Shown here piece by piece: positions 41,811 to 52,245 of a DNA stretch of 64,000 nucleotides; within the stretch, counting starts at the first letter, position 1; each line of letters starts with the position of its first letter. The notes beneath the pieces were generated by a model. The model ran no database searches. It had not been told where the DNA came from and saw nothing but the letters and a program-made list of their open reading frames with translations. The position numbers and the translations under genes are program-made. This stretch comes from Devosia sp. Root685 (lineage in GTDB: Bacteria > Pseudomonadota > Alphaproteobacteria > Rhizobiales > Devosiaceae). Where the stretch lies: positions 62,001-126,000 of the forward strand of contig NZ_LMHK01000003.1 of the NCBI RefSeq assembly GCF_001427875.1, in the 5' to 3' direction.

Positions 41811-42731
41811 TCAGAGCGGCGGCAAAGTGGTTTTGGCTGCGGCGCTGATGCGGGCGATTAGGTCTTCGACGCGCTCTTCGCCACGCCGCTCCTTGAGCAC
41901 ATAGATGCCGGCGACATTCATGCGCAGCGGTTCGGATTGTTTCACCTCGAACAGGCCGCTTTTGGTGAAGGAGGCGCGCATCACATGTGTGTGTGTGAGG
42001 ACGGCGTCGGTTGCGAGCGCATAGTCGATGCAGGCGGCGAGCGAGTTGGAGCGGAAGGCATAGTGGGTGCGATCGAAAACCGTTTCGACCCGGGTGCGGC
42101 GCCGGGAAATATCAAAGAACCGCTCGTGCCGGCTTTCGGCCAGTGAGCTGATGATCTGGGGATAGTCGTTGATCTCGGCGCGATTGCGCGGCGCGCCGAG
42201 CAGGGGATGCCCGTCATGGACGAAATGGGCATTATAGACCCGGCTCAAGGGGATGAAATCGGTGCCGATGCTGGGATTGAGCCCATCGATCTCATGGGCG
42301 AGAAATAGCGAAATATCGCCCGAAAGCATCTGGTCGAGCAGCCGCAACTGGTTGCCGAGACTGACTTGCACCGGGGCCTTGGGAAATTCGCGCTGATAAT
42401 CGACAACCAGATCCTTGAGGAACATGGCCCACCACGAATAGCCCGAGCCGACGGTAAGCCCCCGCTCGGTGCCGCGCTGCTGGTCGGCAATGGCGCTGAG
42501 GGTGTTGTCGTAGAGACGGTTCATCAGCCGCGCATTTTCATAAAGCGTTTCGCCATAGCGGGTCAGGCGGACGCCGCGCGAGGAGCGCTCGAAGAGGGTC
42601 GCGCCAATGGTCTCTTCAAGCTTGCGCATATTGAAGGTCAGGGTGGGCTGGGTGATCAGCAGCGTCGTGGCGGCGCCGCTGAGCGAACCGGCATCGGCGA
42701 CGGCCAGGAACTGGGTGAGCAATTTGTCCAA
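41811..42731 (-). CDS. LysR family transcriptional regulator
   Basis: 306 residues. The N-terminal helix-turn-helix is complete: FLAVADAGSLSGAATTLLITQPTLTFNMRKLEETIGATLFERSSRGVRLTRYGETL. A LysR substrate domain follows. It lies 63 bp before the FAD dehydrogenase on the same strand and is divergent from the solute-binding-protein operon starting at 43166, so either could be its target. Confidence 0.9.
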   Translation of the reverse strand: MDKLLTQFLAVADAGSLSGAATTLLITQPTLTFNMRKLEETIGATLFERSSRGVRLTRYGETLYENARLMNRLYDNTLSAIADQQRGTERGLTVGSGYSWWAMFLKDLVVDYQREFPKAPVQVSLGNQLRLLDQMLSGDISLFLAHEIDGLNPSIGTDFIPLSRVYNAHFVHDGHPLLGAPRNRAEINDYPQIISSLAESRHERFFDISRRRTRVETVFDRTHYAFRSNSLAACIDYALATDAVLTHTHVMRASFTKSGLFEVKQSEPLRMNVAGIYVLKERRGEERVEDLIARISAAAKTTLPPL

Positions 42732-43165
42732 AATGGCCTCCTTGGCATGTCGCTATAGATTTATTCTATAATATGCCGGGCAATTTTGTAGTTTTCCAGG
42801 AGGCAATTTTGCGCCACTCTGGGTCAAAGACAAAGGCCCCGGCGAGAATGCGCGATGCGCACCGCCACTGGGCAAAGCGGGAGGTCAGCACCAGGACGGG
42901 ACGGCGCGGCAAGGGCCGCTACGAGGCGTCTCAGCCGCAAAAAATCTTCCATACAAGGATTGTTGCCCGACGGCGCGGTCCTATGGTAGGGGTAACTGGC
43001 TGGTTATTTGTGAGAAGCGGTTTTGTGCAGAGCGACAGTCACGGATATGTTGACAATACGCTTGATCTGATCGCAGTAGTAACTGGTTGGTGATTTAGCG
43101 ACGGGGAGGTCGCTGCTCAATTCGCTCCGGAAGGCCGGAGCCTCAATATTCATGGGAGGAAAAAC
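42732..43165. other. Intergenic region upstream of the sugar ABC operon
   Basis: 434 bp, no gene seen. It holds an AT-rich stretch right before the LysR start (about 42755-42795, with ATAGATTTATTCTATAATAT) that looks like a promoter/operator, and AT-rich DNA near 43030-43080. GGGAGG stands before the binding-protein ATG. A strong hairpin-like GCTCCGGAAGGCCGGAGC is at about 43125-43142. Confidence 0.5.
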
Positions 43166-44458
43166 ATGACTTTTCGTATGGATCGCCGTCAGTTCCTGAT
43201 GGGAACTTCGGCCCTTATGGCTGCCGGCGCCGCCGGCATCAGCCCCGCCTGGGCCCAGGCCGCCAATATGCGGCTGATCTTCTGGGGCGGCCAGGGCCGC
43301 GCCGACCGCACCTATGGCGTCACCGATCTTTATGAAGCCGCTAGCGGCAACAAGATCGAAGGCGAATTCCTTGCCTGGAACGATTACTGGCCCAAGCTCG
43401 CGACGCAGACCGCCGGCGGCAATGCGCCAGACATCATCCAGATGGACTATCGCTACATCGTCGAATACGCCAAGCGTAACGCCATTGCCCCGCTCGACGA
43501 ATTCGTTGGCGGCGGGCTCAAGCTCGATGGCTTTGATGCCGACCAGCTCGAAGGCGGCAAGGTCGACGGCAAGCTCTATGGTATTTCGCTCGGCGCCAAC
43601 TCGGTGGCGACCCTCGTCAATACCGCTGCGTTCGAAGAGGCCGGCGTCGAGGCCCCGACCAATGACTGGACGCTCGACGACATCATGACCAAGGGTGAAG
43701 CCTTCTCCAAGGCCAATATCCGCGGCGGCATGAAGATGATGTCGGACGGCTCCTATACCGAGCCGATGCTCGACAACTGGCTGCGCCAGAAGGGCCTTGC
43801 CCTTTATACCGCAGACGGCAAGCTCGGCTTTGGCGCCGACGAAATGACCGAATGGTTTAACCTCTGGAAGACCTTCCGCGATGCCGGCGTCATCGTTGCT
43901 CCTGATTCTCAGGCTCTCGATACCGGGCCGCTTGAAACCACTATGCTGGTTTCGGGCAAATCGGCTCTGATGCCGTCCAACTCCAACCAGCTCGTCGGCT
44001 TCCAGGCCCTCGTGCCTGACAAGCTCGACATGGTCGGCTATCCGCGCCTCGCAGCCGGTGTTGGCGGCGGTCACTACCGCAAGCCATCGATGTTCTTCTC
44101 TGTTGCCGGTTCTTCCGCCAACAAGGAAAAGGCAGCTGAATTCCTCAGCTTCTTCATCTCCGATCCGGAAGCGGCAAAGATTCTCGGCGTCGAGCGCGGC
44201 ATTCCCTGCCTGCCCGAAACCCGCGAAATCGTCGCCCCGACCCTCGACGAGGCCAACCAGATCGCTCTCAACTTCGTGGCGAACCTGGGCGACCTGCTCG
44301 GGCCGCTGCCGCCCCCGCCGCCGGCTTCGGCAGGCGAGATCGATATCTCGCTGCTGCGCACCATCGGCCAGGAAGTGTCCTTTGGCGTGCGTACGCCGGA
44401 AGACGCTGGTCCGTACTTCGTCGCCGAAGCCACGGCCATTCTCGAGCGGGCTGGCTAA
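43166..44458 (+). CDS. Extracellular sugar-binding protein of ABC transporter (UgpB-like), copy 1
   Basis: 430 residues. A twin-arginine-like signal (DRRQFLMGTSALMAAGAAGISPAWAQ) with cleavage after AWA-Q is followed by a family 1 solute-binding fold: MRLIFWGGQGRADRTYGVTDLYE, GNAPDIIQMDYRYIVEYAKR, and a late PSMFFSVAGSSANKEKAAEFLSFFISDPEAA typical of UgpB/MalE-like proteins. Exported to the periplasm. First gene of a seven-gene cluster. About half of the residues match the next gene, so they are tandem paralogues. Confidence 0.92.
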   Translation: MTFRMDRRQFLMGTSALMAAGAAGISPAWAQAANMRLIFWGGQGRADRTYGVTDLYEAASGNKIEGEFLAWNDYWPKLATQTAGGNAPDIIQMDYRYIVEYAKRNAIAPLDEFVGGGLKLDGFDADQLEGGKVDGKLYGISLGANSVATLVNTAAFEEAGVEAPTNDWTLDDIMTKGEAFSKANIRGGMKMMSDGSYTEPMLDNWLRQKGLALYTADGKLGFGADEMTEWFNLWKTFRDAGVIVAPDSQALDTGPLETTMLVSGKSALMPSNSNQLVGFQALVPDKLDMVGYPRLAAGVGGGHYRKPSMFFSVAGSSANKEKAAEFLSFFISDPEAAKILGVERGIPCLPETREIVAPTLDEANQIALNFVANLGDLLGPLPPPPPASAGEIDISLLRTIGQEVSFGVRTPEDAGPYFVAEATAILERAG

Positions 44459-44469
44459 TCATCCCTTCG

Positions 44470-44495
44470 CCCCGCGCCCATTCTCGGGCGCGGGG
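44470..44495 (+). terminator. Intra-operon hairpin between the two binding-protein genes
   Basis: Perfect 10-bp arms CCCCGCGCCC/GGGCGCGGGG, loop ATTCTC, followed by TTATTTTAT. It can act as a partial terminator or an RNA-stabilising stem that raises the level of the first binding protein above the rest. Confidence 0.75.
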
Positions 44496-44517
44496 TTATT
44501 TTATACCCGGTGACCCT

Positions 44518-45804
44518 ATGTCCATTACGCTTTCCCGCCGCCACTTTCTTGCTTCCAGCGCTGCGGCTCTCGCAGTCGGCGCCAGCGGCGTGCTGCCCGC
44601 CTGGGCGCAGAATGCCAATCTGCGGTTGATTTTCTGGGGCGGCCAGGCGCGCGCCGACCGCACCTATGGCGTGGTGGACCTATTTACCGCCGAGCATCCC
44701 GACGTCGCCATCGAAGGCGAATTCCTCGGCTGGGCCGACTATTGGCCAAAAGTGGCCACCCAGACCGCGGGCGGCAACCAGCCCGACATCATTCAGATGG
44801 ACTATCGCTATATCGGCGAATATGCCCGTCGCGGCTCGCTCGCCCCGCTCGATAGCTATGTCGGCGCCGGGCTCGATATCTCGAGCTTTGACCAAGACCA
44901 GCTGCGCAACGGTACGATCGACGGCAAGCTGATCGGGGTCAGCCTCGGTGTTGCTGCCGGCGCGACCGTGTTCAATTCCAAGGTTTTGGGCGATGCCGGT
45001 GTCGATATCGACCCCATGCGCTGGACCTATGACGACCTTCTCACCCATGGCCCGAAAGTTTGGGAAGCTACGGGCGGCGCCACCGCCATGGCGCCCGATG
45101 GCAGCGGCATAGAACTGCTGTTTGAAAACTGGCTGCGCCAGAAGGGCAAGGCGCTCTATGCCGACGGCAAGCCGGCCTTCACCCCCGAAGACGTCACCGA
45201 ATGGTTCGAACTCTGGGCGGCGCTGCGCGAGGCCAAGGCGATCATTTCACCCGACGAGCAGGCCATCGACACGGGGCAGCTTGAAACTGCGCCGCTGGTG
45301 CGCGGCAAGTCGGCGATGAATTTTACCACCTCCAACCAGCTCGTCGCTTACCAGACGCTGGTGCCCGATCCGCTGGGGATCGCCATCTATCCCGCGACCT
45401 CGGCTGACTCCAAGGGCGGCCACTACCGCAATTCCTCGCAGTATTTTGCGCTCTCCGCGTCATCCGCTGCGCCGGAAAAGGCCATTGAATTCATCAATTT
45501 CTTCGTTAACACCCCGGCAGCGGCGACCTTGCTCGGCGTTGAGCGCGGCGTGCCGGCGTCGTCGGCCATGCGTGACGCCGTTGCGGCTTCCCTCGACGAG
45601 CGCGGCCAGATGGTGGTGAAATATATCGCTGATCTCGGCGAGATCGCCGGCGATGTGCCGCCGACCCCGCCCGCTTCGGCCGGTGAAATCGAAGTGGCTC
45701 TCAAAACCAAGAGCCAGGAAGTGGCATTTGGCGCGCAATCGCCCGCCGATGCCGGTCCCGCCTTCTACGACCAGGTCATCCAGACCCTGGGGAGGACGAG
45801 CTAA
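44518..45804 (+). CDS. Extracellular sugar-binding protein of ABC transporter (UgpB-like), copy 2
   Basis: 428 residues. Twin-arginine-like signal (SRRHFLASSAAALAVGASGVLPAWAQ), then the same fold as copy 1: LRLIFWGGQARADRTYGV, PDIIQMDYRYIGEYARR, a Ser/Ala-rich C-terminal helix (AEKAIEFINFF-like), and the PPTPPASAGEIE linker that matches PPPPPASAGEID in copy 1. Differences are concentrated in the pocket regions, so it may bind a different sugar while using the same permeases. Confidence 0.92.
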   Translation: MSITLSRRHFLASSAAALAVGASGVLPAWAQNANLRLIFWGGQARADRTYGVVDLFTAEHPDVAIEGEFLGWADYWPKVATQTAGGNQPDIIQMDYRYIGEYARRGSLAPLDSYVGAGLDISSFDQDQLRNGTIDGKLIGVSLGVAAGATVFNSKVLGDAGVDIDPMRWTYDDLLTHGPKVWEATGGATAMAPDGSGIELLFENWLRQKGKALYADGKPAFTPEDVTEWFELWAALREAKAIISPDEQAIDTGQLETAPLVRGKSAMNFTTSNQLVAYQTLVPDPLGIAIYPATSADSKGGHYRNSSQYFALSASSAAPEKAIEFINFFVNTPAAATLLGVERGVPASSAMRDAVAASLDERGQMVVKYIADLGEIAGDVPPTPPASAGEIEVALKTKSQEVAFGAQSPADAGPAFYDQVIQTLGRTS

Positions 45805-45807
45805 AGC

Positions 45808-46752
45808 ATGACCGTTCAAAACGCCACGTCCACCATCCCCTATTCGGAGGCCCCAAAGGCCTCCGTGTGGAAACGCATCTGGCAACAGGATGCCCCCGGC
45901 TACCTATTCCTCCTGCCCTGGTTCATCGGCTTTTTCGGGCTGACGCTCGGGCCGATGATTTCCTCGCTCTATCTCAGCTTCAATCATTTCGACCTGTTGA
46001 CGGCGCCCCGCTGGGCCGGCGTCGACAACTATGTCCGCATGTTCACCAATGACCCGAAATTCGCCGCCTCCATGCGGGTGACGATGTTCTTCGTGGTCTT
46101 TTCGGTGCCGCTGAAACTGGCCTTCGCGCTTGGTGTCGCCCTGCTGCTCAACCGCGGCATGAAGGGTCTGACGCTTTATCGCTCGCTGTTCTATCTGCCG
46201 AGCCTTCTGGGCGCTTCGGTCGCCATCGCCATTCTGTGGCGCCAGATCTTTGCCGCCGATGGTCTCGTCAACAAGTTCCTCTCCATTTTCGGCATTATCG
46301 GGCCGAGCTGGATTTCGAACCCCAATTATTCGCTCTGGACGCTGATCGTGCTCTCGATCTGGCAGTTCGGCTCGCCCATGATCATCTTCCTCGCCGGACT
46401 TCGTCAGATTCCGCAGGACATGTATGAAGCGGCCTCGCTCGATGGCGCCAGCAAGTGGCGCCAGTTCTGGAAGATCACCCTGCCGCTGCTTACACCGGTC
46501 GTGTTCTTCAACGCCATTATTCAGACGATTGAGGCCTTCAAGAGCTTTACGCCGGCCTTCATCATCTCGGGCGGCACGGGCAATCCGATCAACTCGACGC
46601 TCTTTTATACGCTCTATCTCTACCAGGAGGCGTTCGGCTTCTTCCGCATGGGCTATGCTTCCGCGCTGGCCTGGGTGCTGCTGGCGCTCGTCGCCGTCTT
46701 CACCGCCTTCTCGTTCCTCACCTCGAAATACTGGGTGCACTACGATGACTGA
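45808..46752 (+). CDS. Sugar ABC transporter permease (UgpA/MalF type)
   Basis: 314 residues, six membrane segments, with the EAA loop near residues 205-225 (QDMYEAASLDGASKWRQFWKITLPLLTP) that contacts the ATPase. ATG 3 bp after the copy-2 stop. It overlaps the next permease by 8 bp, showing tight coupling. Inner membrane. Confidence 0.93.
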   Translation: MTVQNATSTIPYSEAPKASVWKRIWQQDAPGYLFLLPWFIGFFGLTLGPMISSLYLSFNHFDLLTAPRWAGVDNYVRMFTNDPKFAASMRVTMFFVVFSVPLKLAFALGVALLLNRGMKGLTLYRSLFYLPSLLGASVAIAILWRQIFAADGLVNKFLSIFGIIGPSWISNPNYSLWTLIVLSIWQFGSPMIIFLAGLRQIPQDMYEAASLDGASKWRQFWKITLPLLTPVVFFNAIIQTIEAFKSFTPAFIISGGTGNPINSTLFYTLYLYQEAFGFFRMGYASALAWVLLALVAVFTAFSFLTSKYWVHYDD

Positions 46753-47629
46753 TGCCCCCATGAAATTGACCGTGGTCGGCGCGGAAACCCCGATCTGGCG
46801 CAAGCGCCTGACCTCGGTGGTGAGCCATGGGCTCCTGATCTCGGCCTCGATCCTGATGCTCTATCCGCTGCTGTGGATGCTCGCGGCATCGTTCCGGCCG
46901 GAAAACGAGATTTTCACCTCGGCCAGCATCATCCCCTCGTCCTGGAGCCTCGATGCCTATTTCCGTGGCTGGCATGGGCTAAGGACCAGTTTCTCGGTTT
47001 TCTTCACCAATAGCTTCATCGTCTCGATCTTCTCGGTGATCGGCAATGTGTTTGCCTGTTCGCTGGCGGCCTTTGCCTTTGCGCGCCTTGAATTCCGCGG
47101 CCGCAAAATCTGGTTCGCGCTGATGCTGATGACGCTGATGCTGCCCTATCAGGTGACGCTGATCCCGCAATATGTGCTGTTCCGCCAGCTCGGCTGGGTC
47201 GATACCTTCCTGCCGCTGATCGTGCCGAAATTCCTCGCGGCCGATGCGTTCTTCATCTTCCTCATGGTGCAGTTCTTCCGCGGCATTCCGCGCGAACTCG
47301 ATGAAGCCGCGATGATGGATGGCGCCGGACCCTGGCGCATCTATTGGAAGATCATGTTGCCGCTTTCGACCCCTGTTCTGGCGACGGCTGCCATCTTCAC
47401 CTTCATCTGGACCTGGGACGATTTCTTCGGTCCGCTCATCTACCTCAACAAGATGAGCGACTACACGGTGATGCTGGGTCTTCGAACCTTCACCGACTCC
47501 ACCGGCATGTCGGACTATGGCGGGCTCTTTGCCATGAGCGTCCTCTCCATCGTGCCGATCTTCCTGTTCTTCCTCATCTTCCAGCGCCTGCTCATCGAGG
47601 GCATCGCGACCACCGGTATGAAGCGTTAA
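46745..47629 (+). CDS. Sugar ABC transporter permease (UgpE/MalG type)
   Basis: 294 residues from ATG 46745, six membrane segments. The EAA loop reads RELDEAAMMDGAGPWRIYWKIMLPLSTPVLATAAIFTF. It pairs with the preceding permease to form the channel. The open frame extends further upstream as a shadow of the other permease; the 8-bp overlap start is preferred. Inner membrane. Confidence 0.93.
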   Translation: MTDAPMKLTVVGAETPIWRKRLTSVVSHGLLISASILMLYPLLWMLAASFRPENEIFTSASIIPSSWSLDAYFRGWHGLRTSFSVFFTNSFIVSIFSVIGNVFACSLAAFAFARLEFRGRKIWFALMLMTLMLPYQVTLIPQYVLFRQLGWVDTFLPLIVPKFLAADAFFIFLMVQFFRGIPRELDEAAMMDGAGPWRIYWKIMLPLSTPVLATAAIFTFIWTWDDFFGPLIYLNKMSDYTVMLGLRTFTDSTGMSDYGGLFAMSVLSIVPIFLFFLIFQRLLIEGIATTGMKR

Positions 47630-47632
47630 GCT

Positions 47633-48652
47633 ATGTCAGACTTGAAATTCGCCGCCATCGGCATCAATCACGCGCACATCTATGGGCAGGTCGACTGCCT
47701 CAAGCGCGCCGGCGCGGAGTTCGTCGCCTTTCACGCGGTGGAAGATGACCTCGCGGCGACGTTCTCGGCCAAATATCCCGAGGCCAAACGGGTTTCCGAT
47801 CCGCGGGCTATTCTGGAAGACCCGTCCATCGGGATCGTCGTGACCGCCGCTATTCCCGGCGATCGTGCCGAGATCTGCCTTGCCGCCATGCGGCACGGCA
47901 AGGACGTGCTCACCGACAAGCCGGGCATGACGACGCTGGCCGAGCTTGATGAAATCAAGCGCGTGCAAAAGGAAACCGGCAGGATTTTCTCCGTGCTCTA
48001 TTCCGAGCATTTTGAAGTGCCGGCGACCGTTGAAGCGGGCAATCTGATTGCCAAGGGCGCCATCGGCGAGGTGATCAACACCGTGGGTCTCGGCCCGCAT
48101 TCGCTGCGCCTCAATAACCGCCCCGACTGGTTCTTCACCCGCAATCGCTATGGTGGGATTCTGTGCGACATCGCCAGTCACCAGTTCGAGCAGTTTTTGT
48201 TCTTCTCGAACGCCAATGATGGCGAAGTGACCTCGTCGAGCGTCTACAATCGCAACCATCCGCATCGTCCGGGCCTGCAGGATGTGGGCGACGCGCATGT
48301 CCGCACCACCCGCACCACCGGCTATATCCGCGTCGACTGGTTTACCCCCGAGGGACTGCCCACCTGGGGCGACGGCCGCCTGACGATTCTCGGTACCGAA
48401 GGCTATATTGAGTTGCGCAAATATATCGACGTGGCCGGCCGCCCCGGCACCGACCACCTGTTCCTTATCGACAAGAAGGGCACGCAGCACATCGACTGTT
48501 CGCAGGTCGATCTGCCCTTCGGGCGCCAGTTCCTCGATGACGTGCGCAACCGCACCGAGACGGCCATGCCGCAGGAGCGCTGCTTTAATGCCATGAAGAT
48601 GGCGCTGACTGCCCAGGCCAAGGCCGAACAGGGTACGGAGTGGGTGAAATGA
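47633..48652 (+). CDS. Gfo/Idh/MocA family oxidoreductase, first of pair
   Basis: 339 residues. The Rossmann start is AAIGINHAHIYGQVDCL, with a short variant glycine loop and DKP in place of the usual EKP (LTDKPGMTTLAEL). The C-terminal domain has RYGGILCDIASHQFEQFLFF (D and H of the active site). It is next to another oxidoreductase, 4 bp after the permease stop. Pairs of these enzymes next to sugar importers often oxidise then reduce the imported sugar, or epimerise it via a keto step. Cytoplasmic. Substrate unknown. Confidence 0.9.
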   Translation: MSDLKFAAIGINHAHIYGQVDCLKRAGAEFVAFHAVEDDLAATFSAKYPEAKRVSDPRAILEDPSIGIVVTAAIPGDRAEICLAAMRHGKDVLTDKPGMTTLAELDEIKRVQKETGRIFSVLYSEHFEVPATVEAGNLIAKGAIGEVINTVGLGPHSLRLNNRPDWFFTRNRYGGILCDIASHQFEQFLFFSNANDGEVTSSSVYNRNHPHRPGLQDVGDAHVRTTRTTGYIRVDWFTPEGLPTWGDGRLTILGTEGYIELRKYIDVAGRPGTDHLFLIDKKGTQHIDCSQVDLPFGRQFLDDVRNRTETAMPQERCFNAMKMALTAQAKAEQGTEWVK

Positions 48653-49728
48653 GCCGTATTCTCAACGTCGCCGTCGTCGGTTGCGGTATCGGCCGCAGTC
48701 ATATCGTCGAGGGCTATCTGCCCAACGCCGACAAATTCAAAGTTCTGGCGCTCTGCGATCTCGATCCGGAACGCCTTGCCAAAATCGGTGATGAATTCGG
48801 CGTCGAGCGCCGCATCACCAATTTCGACGACCTGCTCGCCATGGACGATATCGACGTGATCGATGTCTGCACCCCGCCCGGCGTGCATTTCTCCATGGTC
48901 ACCAAGGCGCTCGCCGCCGGCAAGCATGTCGTCTGCGAAAAGCCGCTGGTCGGTTCGCTCGAACAGATCGACCAGATCGTGGAGGCGGAAAAATCCGCCA
49001 AGGGCAAGCTGATGCCGGTGTTCCAGTATCGCTTCGGCGACGGCATCGAGCAGGCCAAGAAAATCATCGATGCCGGCATTGCCGGCAAGCCCTATGCCGG
49101 GACCGTCGAAACCATGTGGCGGCGCGAGGCCCCCTATTATGCCGTGCCCTGGCGCGGCAAGTGGAAGACCGAGCTTGGCGGCGTCTTGATGGGCCACGCC
49201 ATCCACCCGCACGATATTTTTACGTATCTGATGGGCGATATTTCGCGCGTCTTTGGCCGCGTGGCGACGCGCGTCAATCCCATTGAAGTGGAAGACACCA
49301 TTTCGGCCTCGCTCGAAATGAAGAGCGGCGCGCTGGCGAGTTTTACCGCGACGCTGGGTTCGGTGGATGAAATCACCCGCATCCGCCTGCAGTTCGAAAA
49401 TGTCACCATCGAGAGCGACCACGCCCCTTATAATCCGGGCAAGGAACTCTGGAAAATCCTGCCGCGCAATGACGAGGTGAAAGCCAGGATCGATGCGCTG
49501 CTGGCCAATTGGCAGCATGTGCCGAGCCGCTTCCAGACGCAGATGGCTAGGTTCCACGATGCTATCGAGGGTAAGATTGCCCTGCCAGTGACGTCAGCGG
49601 ATTCGCGCCGCTCGCTTGAACTGGTGACGGCCTTCTATCATTCCTCGTCCACCCACCAGGAGGTCGTTCTGCCCCTGGGCCCCGACCACCCGCTCTACAA
49701 GAGCTGGGTTCCGGCCGAGTTCCGGTAA
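48649..49728 (+). CDS. Gfo/Idh/MocA family oxidoreductase, second of pair
   Basis: 359 residues from ATG 48649, with a 4-bp ATGA overlap to the first enzyme. Classical NAD loop [17 protein letters not shown] and EKP motif ([15 protein letters not shown]). The C-terminal domain has [20 protein letters not shown], including conserved D and H. Likely acts on the product of the neighbour. Cytoplasmic. Confidence 0.9.
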   Translation: MSRILNVAVVGCGIGRSHIVEGYLPNADKFKVLALCDLDPERLAKIGDEFGVERRITNFDDLLAMDDIDVIDVCTPPGVHFSMVTKALAAGKHVVCEKPLVGSLEQIDQIVEAEKSAKGKLMPVFQYRFGDGIEQAKKIIDAGIAGKPYAGTVETMWRREAPYYAVPWRGKWKTELGGVLMGHAIHPHDIFTYLMGDISRVFGRVATRVNPIEVEDTISASLEMKSGALASFTATLGSVDEITRIRLQFENVTIESDHAPYNPGKELWKILPRNDEVKARIDALLANWQHVPSRFQTQMARFHDAIEGKIALPVTSADSRRSLELVTAFYHSSSTHQEVVLPLGPDHPLYKSWVPAEFR

Positions 49729-49745
49729 GTTTGAGGAGAAGACCC

Positions 49746-50801
<1,056 letters not shown>

Positions 50802-50827
50802 GGCTTTTGCCCCGCTACGCATAATGC

Positions 50828-50849
50828 AATCCCCGCGAAAGCGGGGATT
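50828..50849 (+). terminator. Terminator after ATP-binding gene
   Basis: AATCCCCGC-GAAA-GCGGGGATT followed by TTCGTTT: a stable GNRA-tetraloop hairpin. Confidence 0.8.
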
Positions 50850-50914
50850 TTCGTTTGGCGGGCATGACGCGGCGGGGCGGGACGGGCATAGTGCGGGCAA
50901 AAGAGGGTCCTCTC

Positions 50915-51730
50915 ATGCCGCAGGTTGTTTCCAAGGATGGCGTCATCATCGGCTATGATGTGACCGGCAGTGGCCCGGCGGTGATCCTCGTCGCCGGCGC
51001 GACGCAATATCGGGCGGTGGACCGCACCGGGACGCCGGCGCTGATCGGGCTTTTGGCGCAGCATTTTACCGTCGTCAATTTTGACCGGCGCGGCCGCGGG
51101 GAATCCACCGACAAATGGCCCTATGCGGTGGCGCGCGAAGTAGAGGATATCGCCGCCCTGCTCGAAATCGCCGGGGGCGAGGCCTTTGTCTTCGGCGTGT
51201 CCTCGGGCGCCGTGCTGGCGCTGGAAGCGGCTTCCGCCATGCCGCGCAAGATCAAGGGTCTGGTGCTCTATGAGCCGCCGATCGATCCGGACCGGTCCGG
51301 CGACGCCTATCGCTATGAGCATATGCAGATGGCCATGGAGGCGGCGCAGGGTCGCGCCGCCGAGATGATGAGCGATTTTCTGCTCGCTGTCGGCATGTCC
51401 AGGGAGGCGCTACAGGCGTTTAAGGAGAGCCCGGCCTGGCCCGCTTACGCCGCCGTTGGCATGACCCTCGAACACGACTACCGCATTCTCGCCGATGCCC
51501 GCGCCGGCGATACCCCGCCCGAGCATTGGCAGAACGCCATCATGCCGGTGCTGGTGCTCGACGGGGACAAGAGTTTTCCCTTCATGGCGGCGGGCGCCGA
51601 TTGGGTCGCGTCGGGCCTCCATAATGTCGAGCGCATGACGCTGGCCGGCCAGAGCCATGAATATGACCCCAAACTCCTGGCGCCGCTGTTGACGGTGTTT
51701 TTTCAGCTCGGCTCGGTGCAGGTCCATTGA
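50915..51730 (+). CDS. Alpha/beta hydrolase
   Basis: 271 residues from ATG 50915. Oxyanion region VILVAGATQYRAVD, then VVNFDRRGRGEST, nucleophile elbow FGVSSGAVLAL (G-x-S-x-G), acid region PVLVLDGDKSF and His in LAGQSHEYDP. This is a small esterase-like hydrolase of unknown substrate. No signal peptide. It lies between the two ABC clusters and may hydrolyse an ester such as an acetylated sugar, but nothing in the sequence shows it. Confidence 0.85.
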   Translation: MPQVVSKDGVIIGYDVTGSGPAVILVAGATQYRAVDRTGTPALIGLLAQHFTVVNFDRRGRGESTDKWPYAVAREVEDIAALLEIAGGEAFVFGVSSGAVLALEAASAMPRKIKGLVLYEPPIDPDRSGDAYRYEHMQMAMEAAQGRAAEMMSDFLLAVGMSREALQAFKESPAWPAYAAVGMTLEHDYRILADARAGDTPPEHWQNAIMPVLVLDGDKSFPFMAAGADWVASGLHNVERMTLAGQSHEYDPKLLAPLLTVFFQLGSVQVH

Positions 51731-52245
51731 ACCCGGCTTCCTCAGAGGAAATATGCGGGCTCACATGCGGTTTCCGGCGCTTTCCGGCGTGAATTTGCTT
51801 TTCGCGTAATTCGGAAAATTTGCGAATTCTGAGGTTTTGGCGCGCAAGCGGCGAAAGCGGGCGCTTTTGCTTTGGGCCAAAAGTCGGCTAACTCTTTGTA
51901 TTTGCTGTTCATACATTGTGACTGGCGGTGCATCGGAACTGCGCCTCTGGATGGTCTGCCGCCCCGCTATTGGGCGCAGGCATTTGATCGAGGCGGCCGG
52001 AGGGCCATTGACAAGCTCGGGTTCCGTACATAATCGTTAGTAATCGCAAGAAATCGAAAATAACAAAACGATTTTGCGGCCGCTGCGGGAGCGCGCGGGA
52101 GGATATGGAAAGCTTTTGGCCAGTCTGATTGTGCCCGGAATGCACCCGGTGCGCGAGGCTGAAAACGCGTCCCTGTTTCCCTCAAACGCCTCGTGTTTCG
52201 TGGGTCGACCGGCTGGAGGGCTGGCGACCGGCAAAGGAGGAAAAT
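51731..52245. other. Intergenic region upstream of the Opp-type operon
   Basis: 515 bp, no convincing gene. It holds a tandem TTTCCGGCG (about 51771-51788), the inverted repeat AATTCG-N9-CGAATT (51808-51828), an AT-rich promoter-like patch at 52020-52075 and a Shine-Dalgarno AAAGGAGG before the ATG at 52246. The promoter of the oligosaccharide operon most likely lies near 52030-52130. Confidence 0.5.
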
